From assembly GCA_040773385.1 (NCBI GenBank), contig JAXGWH010000024.1:1-17898 (forward strand): DNA of 17,898 bases. The letters are read 5' to 3'. Under the pieces are notes generated by a model. That model had not been told where the DNA came from. It did no database searches and saw only the letters and a program-made list of their open reading frames with translations. Origin of the DNA: Aeriscardovia sp040773385 (lineage in GTDB: Bacteria > Actinomycetota > Actinomycetes > Actinomycetales > Bifidobacteriaceae). Positions 13,309-17,898 of this stretch are shown here, in pieces. Each line of letters opens with the position of its first letter. Position 1 is the first letter of the stretch. A program made the position numbers and the translations under genes.

Positions 13309-14373
13309 GTGGCGGATCAAGGATTCGACAAAGACGAGCTCATCAGCACGATCCACACCGGGATCGACGCCGTCAACAAGGCGGCGAGCAGCAAAGAGCT
13401 GCATGAGGCGCGCAACACGTATGTGGGCAGGGACTCGCTCATCGCACACGTCCAGCACGGCCTCGGCAGCCTGCCGGTCGACCAGCGCAAGGAGGCCGGC
13501 CAGCTTCTGGGCAAGCTGCGCGCCGACTTCGGCCGCGCCTACGGCGCCCGCGCCGAACAGGTGAAGGCCATCGAGCAGGAGCAGCAGCTGCGCGAGGAAA
13601 AGGTGGACGTCACCCTGCCGGTGGACCGCCACCCGCTCGGCGCGCGCCACCCGCTCTCCAAGCTGATGGAGGACATCCAGGACTTCTTCGTCTCCATGGG
13701 CTGGGTCATCTCCGAAGGCCCGGAGGTCGACTCCGAGTGGTTCGACTTCGACTCGCTCAACTTCGGCCCGGACCACCCCGCCCGCCAGATGCAGGACACG
13801 TTCTACGTCAAGGGCGACAAGGCCGTGGACGCCGCCGGCTTCAAGGGCTCCAACATGGTGCTGCGCACCCAGACAAGCTCCGACCAGGTGCGCGGGCTCA
13901 TCCAGCGCGGCGTGCCGCTGTACATGGCGTGCACCGGCCGCGTCTACCGCACCGACGAGCTCGACGCCACGCACACCCCGGTGTTCCACCAGTGCGAGGC
14001 GCTCGCCGTCGACAAGGGCCTGACAATGAGCGACCTCAAGGGCACGCTCGACGCGCTCGCCGTGGCCATGTTCGGCCCCGAGGCGCATACGCGCCTGCGT
14101 CCCTCCTACTTCCCGTTCACCGAGCCGAGCGCGGAGATGGACCTCTGGTTCCCCGACAAGAAGGGCGGCGCCGGCTGGATCGAGTGGGGCGGCTGCGGCA
14201 TGGTGCACCCCAATGTTCTGCGCTCGGCCGGCCTCGATCCTGACGAGTACACCGGCTTCGCCTTCGGCGTGGGCGTGGAACGCGCGCTGCTGCTGCGCCA
14301 CGACATCAATGACATGCATGATCTGGTCGAGGGCGACGTTCGCTTCAGCCAGCAGTTCGCGATGGGAGAGTGA
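13309..14373 (+). CDS. pheS: Phenylalanyl-tRNA synthetase alpha subunit
   Basis: Catalytic subunit of the alpha2-beta2 synthetase that charges tRNA-Phe. I chose GTG 13309 (VADQGFDKDE): GGAAAGG lies ten bases upstream, and it gives 354 residues, normal for the family; the frame is open further upstream but that part is unlike PheS and holds a 13-bp repeat. Residues 1-100 form the coiled-coil tRNA-binding arm. The class II core includes GPEVDSEWFDFDSLNFGPDH (137-156), motif 2 around HQCEALAVD (227-235), and motif 3 GVGVERALLLR (320-330). The segment usually written as LRTHTS reads LRTQTS (185-190), a Gln for His change that may be a lineage feature. pheT follows after six bases. Confidence 0.96.
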   Translation: MADQGFDKDELISTIHTGIDAVNKAASSKELHEARNTYVGRDSLIAHVQHGLGSLPVDQRKEAGQLLGKLRADFGRAYGARAEQVKAIEQEQQLREEKVDVTLPVDRHPLGARHPLSKLMEDIQDFFVSMGWVISEGPEVDSEWFDFDSLNFGPDHPARQMQDTFYVKGDKAVDAAGFKGSNMVLRTQTSSDQVRGLIQRGVPLYMACTGRVYRTDELDATHTPVFHQCEALAVDKGLTMSDLKGTLDALAVAMFGPEAHTRLRPSYFPFTEPSAEMDLWFPDKKGGAGWIEWGGCGMVHPNVLRSAGLDPDEYTGFAFGVGVERALLLRHDINDMHDLVEGDVRFSQQFAMGE

Positions 14374-14379
14374 CCAGAA

Positions 14380-16995
14380 ATGCCAATGGTAGATATCGAC
14401 TGGCTCAAGGAGCACGTGAGCGTGCCCGACGACCTGACCGTCGAGCAGCTCAGCCAGGACCTCGTCAAAGTGGGCCTCGAGACCGAGGACATCCACCCCT
14501 CCACCGTCACCGGCCCCGTGGTCGTGGGCCGCATCGTCGACTTCGACCGCGAGCCCCAGTCCAACGGCAAGACCGTCAGCTGGTGCCACATCGACGTGGG
14601 CGAGAAATACAACGACACCGATGAGAACGGCAACAAAGTGCCGCGCGGCATCATCTGCGGCGCGCCGAACGTCGCCAAGGGCGCGCTCGTCGTCGTCGCG
14701 CTCCCCGGTGCCGTGCTTCCGGGCGATTTTGAGATCGCCACCCGCAAGACCTACGGGCACGTCTCCGAGGGCATGTGCTGCTCCTCGAAGGAGCTCGGCC
14801 TCTCCGCCGAGGCGGACGGCATCATCATCCTCACCGAGGAGGGCTTCTCCAAGGAGGAGGTCGAGGACATCAAGCCCGGCGACGATGCGCTCGCCCTGCT
14901 CAAGCTCGACCGGCCCATCCTCGAGATCAACATCACCCCCGACCGCGGCTACGCGTTCAGCTACCGCGGCGTGGCACGCGAGTACCACCACTCCACCGGC
15001 CGCGCCTACACCGATCCGGTGCCCGCGCTGCTGGCCGCCGCGCCCAAGGTCGGAAAGAACCACATCGGCGATGTGGCCGCCAAGATCGAGGAAAATAACC
15101 CGATCCACGGCGTTCCCGGCTGCGACCGCTACTATCTGCGCACCGTCACCGGCTTCGACCCGAAGGCGCAGACACCGAACTGGATGCGCCGCCGTCTCGT
15201 GCGCGCAGGCGTGCGCACGCACTCGCTCGCCGTGGACATCACCAACTACGTGATGCTCGACCTTGGCCAGCCGCTGCACGCCTACGACCTCGACAAGGTC
15301 GCCCAGCCGGTCGTCGTCCGCCGCGCCAACGAGGGCGAGAAGCTCACCACGCTCGACGGCGTGGCGCGCACGCTCTCGCACGAGGACCTCGTCATCGCCG
15401 ACTCTCCCGACGGCAACGAGGGCTCCCGCGTGCTCGGCCTGGCCGGCGATATGGGTGGCGCCTTCTCCGAGGTGACCGACCAGACGCGCAATGTGCTCAT
15501 CGAGGCCGCGCACTTCGACCAGGTGACCGTCGCCCGCTCCGCCCGCCGCCACAAGCTGCCCACCGACGCCTCCCACCGCTTCGAGCGCGGCGTGGACGAC
15601 CAGATGCAGCCGGCCGCCGCGCAGTTCGCCGCCGACCTGCTCACCCGCTACGGCCAGGGCGAGGCGTCCGACAACCCGACCGACCTCGACTCCACCACAC
15701 CCTGCAAGCCGATCCTCTTCAAGGCCGACTGGGTCAAGAGGCTCGCCAACCTCGACCTGTCGATCGACGAGATCTCGGACATCCTCACCGACATCGGCTG
15801 CGTGGTGGCCGGCGGCGGCAACGGGATCCTCTCCGTCACACCTCCCAGCTGGAGGCCCGACCTCAACATCCCGCCGGATCTGGTGGAGGAGGTCGCACGC
15901 ATCGTCGGCTACGACAAGATCCCCGTCGAGATCCCCGCCGCGCCCGTCAAGAACACCGGGCTCACGCTCGACCAGCGCCGCTTCCGTGCCGTGGCGAACG
16001 ACCTCGCCGAGGCGGGGCTCACCGAGACGCTCAGCTACCCGTTCGTGGGCGACGAGGACTACGAGGCCTTCGCCCTCGACGCCGACGCCGTCAAGAAGCA
16101 GTCCGTGGAGATCACGAACCCGCTCGCCGGCGACCGGCCGTTCCTGCGCACCCACGTGCTCTACACGCTCGCGAACACCACGCGGCGCAACATCCGCCGC
16201 GGCATGGACAACGTGCAGATCTATGAGCTCGGCACCTGCTTCCGCCTGCATGACGATATGCCCGTCATCCCGGCGCTGCCGGGCGGCGAACGCCCCACCG
16301 ACGAGCAGCTCAGGGTGCTCGAGGAGGGCCTGCCCGACCAGCCCAAGGAGGCGGCCGCGCTGCTCACCGGCCAGGCCGTGAACCCCGGCTGGTACAAGGA
16401 GTCCCGCGCCATCGACTACTCCGACGCGCTCGCCCTCGTCGACCGGATCGGCCGTGAGCTCGGCGTCACCTTCCGCTTCGAGCAGTTTGACCCGGACAAC
16501 CCGGCCGCCGGCATCAACGCGCCCACCTGGCATCCGGGCCGCACCGCCGTGGTGCGCACCCCGAAGGGCACGGCCGTCGGCGTGGCCGGCGAGCTGCACC
16601 CGCAGGTGGACACGAACCTTGGTCTGCCGCAGCATTCCGCCGCTCTCGACCTCAACCTCACGGCCGTCTTCGCGGAGCTTTCCACCAAGCCGCTGCAGGC
16701 GATGACCATCTCCACGTTCCCGCCCACACGCGAGGACCTCGCGTTCAACGTGCCCGAGGACGTGACGGCCGCCACGCTCATGGACGCTATCCGCCGCGGC
16801 GGCGGTGGCGACCTCGAGTCGATGCGCCTGTTCGACGTGTACCGCGGCTCGGATCTGGGGGAGGGCCGCAAGTCGCTCGCCTTCTCCGTCGTCTACCGCT
16901 CGCCGTCCAAGACGCTGCGCTCCAATGACGCGCGCGCCATCCGCAAGCGCATCGTCGACGAGGTCAAGAAGCTCGGCGGCAAGATCCGCCAGTGA
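14380..16995 (+). CDS. pheT: Phenylalanyl-tRNA synthetase beta subunit
   Basis: An 871-residue beta subunit that binds tRNA-Phe and edits mischarged Tyr-tRNA-Phe. Domains in order: EMAP-like OB fold (about 40-155, GPVVVGRIVDF to SEGMCCSSKELG), the B3/B4 editing region (about 210-400, with RAGVRTHSLAVDITNYVMLD and DASHRFERGVD), the B5 domain (about 410-490), the catalytic-like core with PSWRPDLNIPPDLVEEVARI, and a C-terminal anticodon-binding FDX-ACB domain (about 776-870, ending KLGGKIRQ). The INITPDRGYAFSYRGVAREY segment is the actinobacterial form. ATG 14380 lies six bases after the pheS stop, with GGGAG in the end of pheS as ribosome binding site. The length is full and no lesion is seen. 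Confidence 0.97.
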   Translation: MPMVDIDWLKEHVSVPDDLTVEQLSQDLVKVGLETEDIHPSTVTGPVVVGRIVDFDREPQSNGKTVSWCHIDVGEKYNDTDENGNKVPRGIICGAPNVAKGALVVVALPGAVLPGDFEIATRKTYGHVSEGMCCSSKELGLSAEADGIIILTEEGFSKEEVEDIKPGDDALALLKLDRPILEINITPDRGYAFSYRGVAREYHHSTGRAYTDPVPALLAAAPKVGKNHIGDVAAKIEENNPIHGVPGCDRYYLRTVTGFDPKAQTPNWMRRRLVRAGVRTHSLAVDITNYVMLDLGQPLHAYDLDKVAQPVVVRRANEGEKLTTLDGVARTLSHEDLVIADSPDGNEGSRVLGLAGDMGGAFSEVTDQTRNVLIEAAHFDQVTVARSARRHKLPTDASHRFERGVDDQMQPAAAQFAADLLTRYGQGEASDNPTDLDSTTPCKPILFKADWVKRLANLDLSIDEISDILTDIGCVVAGGGNGILSVTPPSWRPDLNIPPDLVEEVARIVGYDKIPVEIPAAPVKNTGLTLDQRRFRAVANDLAEAGLTETLSYPFVGDEDYEAFALDADAVKKQSVEITNPLAGDRPFLRTHVLYTLANTTRRNIRRGMDNVQIYELGTCFRLHDDMPVIPALPGGERPTDEQLRVLEEGLPDQPKEAAALLTGQAVNPGWYKESRAIDYSDALALVDRIGRELGVTFRFEQFDPDNPAAGINAPTWHPGRTAVVRTPKGTAVGVAGELHPQVDTNLGLPQHSAALDLNLTAVFAELSTKPLQAMTISTFPPTREDLAFNVPEDVTAATLMDAIRRGGGGDLESMRLFDVYRGSDLGEGRKSLAFSVVYRSPSKTLRSNDARAIRKRIVDEVKKLGGKIRQ

Positions 16996-17039
16996 GCCGG
17001 ACCGCGGCGGATGACAGGCAGTAACCGCCGCACTGACAG

Positions 17040-17096
17040 CCGTCAGGAGGCCGACCATCGATTGATGGCATCCTCCTGACGGTTGTTTTCGTCTTT
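17040..17096 (+). terminator. Rho-independent terminator of the pheST operon
   Basis: CCGTCAGGAGG (17040-17050) and CCTCCTGACGG (17072-17082) form a perfect 11-bp stem. A second stem CCATC-GATT-GATGG (17055-17068) sits inside it. The tail TTGTTTTCGTCTTT is T-rich. It lies 45 bases after pheT and separates it from the next gene. Confidence 0.88.
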
Positions 17097-17200
17097 CGGC
17101 ACGTTTTCAGAAAATCAGATGGGTGCGGTCGCTAGACTGAGGCCGGTAAAAACCCATCTTCAACAGCGCAGAATCCAGACAGTCCGAACGGAGGCCCGAC

Positions 17201-17898
17201 ATGGCAGGCAACACCGAGAACACGGGCGACGACCCGACAAAGAACGGCGGCTCGACCTCGCCGGCCGGCAAGAACACCGAGAACGCGCAGCACGGCCAGA
17301 ACGGCCGGAACGCAGGGGCCGCGCAGAACAACGCGCAGTCACAGCAATCGCAAAACGGCCAGGACAACCAGAACGGGCGGTCGGCTGGTCAGGCAGCGGG
17401 CAACGACCAGTACGCAGGCTGGGACAACGGCGGCAAACCGCACTTCGGCCAGATGCGCGACCAGTACGGCCCGAACTACAACCCGTACAAATACGGTGCG
17501 CCGGCTCCCGACAACGGCGGCAACCGCAACCAGAACAACCGCAACCAGAACGGCGCACAGAACCAAAACGGCAACGCCGCGTGGGGGCGGGCCAACCCGG
17601 GCTGGGGCGGCAACGGTAACGGTCAGGCCAACGGCAACGGGTACCAGAACGGTCCGCAGGGACCGGCAGGCAACGGGTACGGCCCGAACACCGGGTACAA
17701 CGGCGGCAATGGCTATAACGGCAATGGCAACGGCTACGGCCCCAACGGCCAGTACCGCAACCCGCAGGGCGGCTGGAATCCGCCGCAGGGCCAGAACCAG
17801 GGCTCGCCGTTCGCCAATCCGTACCAGAACCCCTATCAGAATCCGTACCAGAACCCGTACAACACGCCGTTCGGCATGCAGCAGTTCAACCCTGACGA
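17201..17898 (+). CDS. Asn/Gly/Gln/Tyr/Pro-rich low-complexity protein, 5' part only
   Basis: Not recognised as a known family. ATG 17201 has GGAGG at 17190-17194, six bases upstream, and the frame stays open for 232 codons to the window edge. Residues 1-70 are Asn/Gln/Ser-rich and polar. From about residue 70 aromatic residues appear (QYAGWDNGGKPHFGQMRDQY), then dense Asn/Gly/Gln with regular Tyr and Trp. Near residue 206 the repeat NPYQ occurs three times, ending NPYN. There is no signal peptide and no membrane segment in the visible part. The composition predicts disorder and resembles prion-like or condensate-forming domains. Such N-terminal tails also occur in front of small membrane domains in Actinobacteria, which could lie beyond the edge. 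The GC-rich codon use is like that of its neighbours, so it is probably a resident gene. Confidence 0.8.
   Translation, partial: MAGNTENTGDDPTKNGGSTSPAGKNTENAQHGQNGRNAGAAQNNAQSQQSQNGQDNQNGRSAGQAAGNDQYAGWDNGGKPHFGQMRDQYGPNYNPYKYGAPAPDNGGNRNQNNRNQNGAQNQNGNAAWGRANPGWGGNGNGQANGNGYQNGPQGPAGNGYGPNTGYNGGNGYNGNGNGYGPNGQYRNPQGGWNPPQGQNQGSPFANPYQNPYQNPYQNPYNTPFGMQQFNPD

Noticed and set aside
13183..17058. Very long minus-strand open frame of 1291 codons opposite pheST
   Set aside because: It is antisense to pheS and pheT, is rich in Val, Asp, Glu, Gly, His and Arg as expected from GC-rich third positions, and resembles no family.

Overview
The window looks like a chromosomal segment of a high-GC actinobacterium, most likely Bifidobacteriaceae. 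The pheS and pheT products are of actinobacterial type, and a SpoU-family RNA methyltransferase lies upstream of pheST in the same orientation, as in other Actinobacteria. The assignment rests on protein resemblance and gene order only; no rRNA or tRNA gene is visible.

Layout. (1) 1-4650 is an accessory zone of broken genes and toxin-antitoxin modules: a DHA2-type drug exporter on the minus strand with an in-frame amber codon, a 3' remnant of an isochorismatase-family hydrolase, an intact AbrB/PIN pair, an MFS exporter with two homopolymer frameshifts behind a G11 tract, and an intact RelB/YafQ pair on the minus strand. DNA around the two TA modules is visibly AT-richer than the rest. (2) 4753-5625 is the SpoU methyltransferase. 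(3) 5626-13050 separates it from pheS. It holds a MacB-like ABC exporter (ATPase intact, permease broken at a T6 run) behind a promoter-like element whose spacer contains G8, then a pyrimidine cassette: MFS transporter, PyrD with a long N-terminal extension, and a PyrF-PyrE fusion protein. (4) 13309-16995 is pheS-pheT with a strong terminator. (5) 17201 to the edge is the start of an Asn/Gly/Gln/Tyr/Pro-rich low-complexity protein.

How the genes work together. PyrD, then the PyrE and PyrF halves of the fusion, catalyse dihydroorotate to orotate to OMP to UMP, the last three steps of UMP synthesis. The genes for the earlier steps (carbamoyl phosphate, aspartate transcarbamoylase, dihydroorotase) and pyrK are absent here. 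The stop codon of the MFS gene overlaps the start codon of pyrD, so the transporter may import orotate or dihydroorotate for this short pathway. That substrate is inferred from context. PyrD and both halves of the fusion look more like Firmicutes proteins than typical actinobacterial ones, which suggests an acquired cassette inserted between the methyltransferase and pheST.

The non-coding DNA is rich in structure: two G tracts near promoters, a 110-nt hairpin plus three 20-bp repeats at 41-42 bp spacing ahead of pyrFE, a four-copy 14-bp repeat ahead of pheS, and an 18-bp motif shared by both TA regions. Three of the four broken genes carry simple lesions (one stop codon, three homopolymer indels), so sequencing error must be excluded before they are called true pseudogenes.
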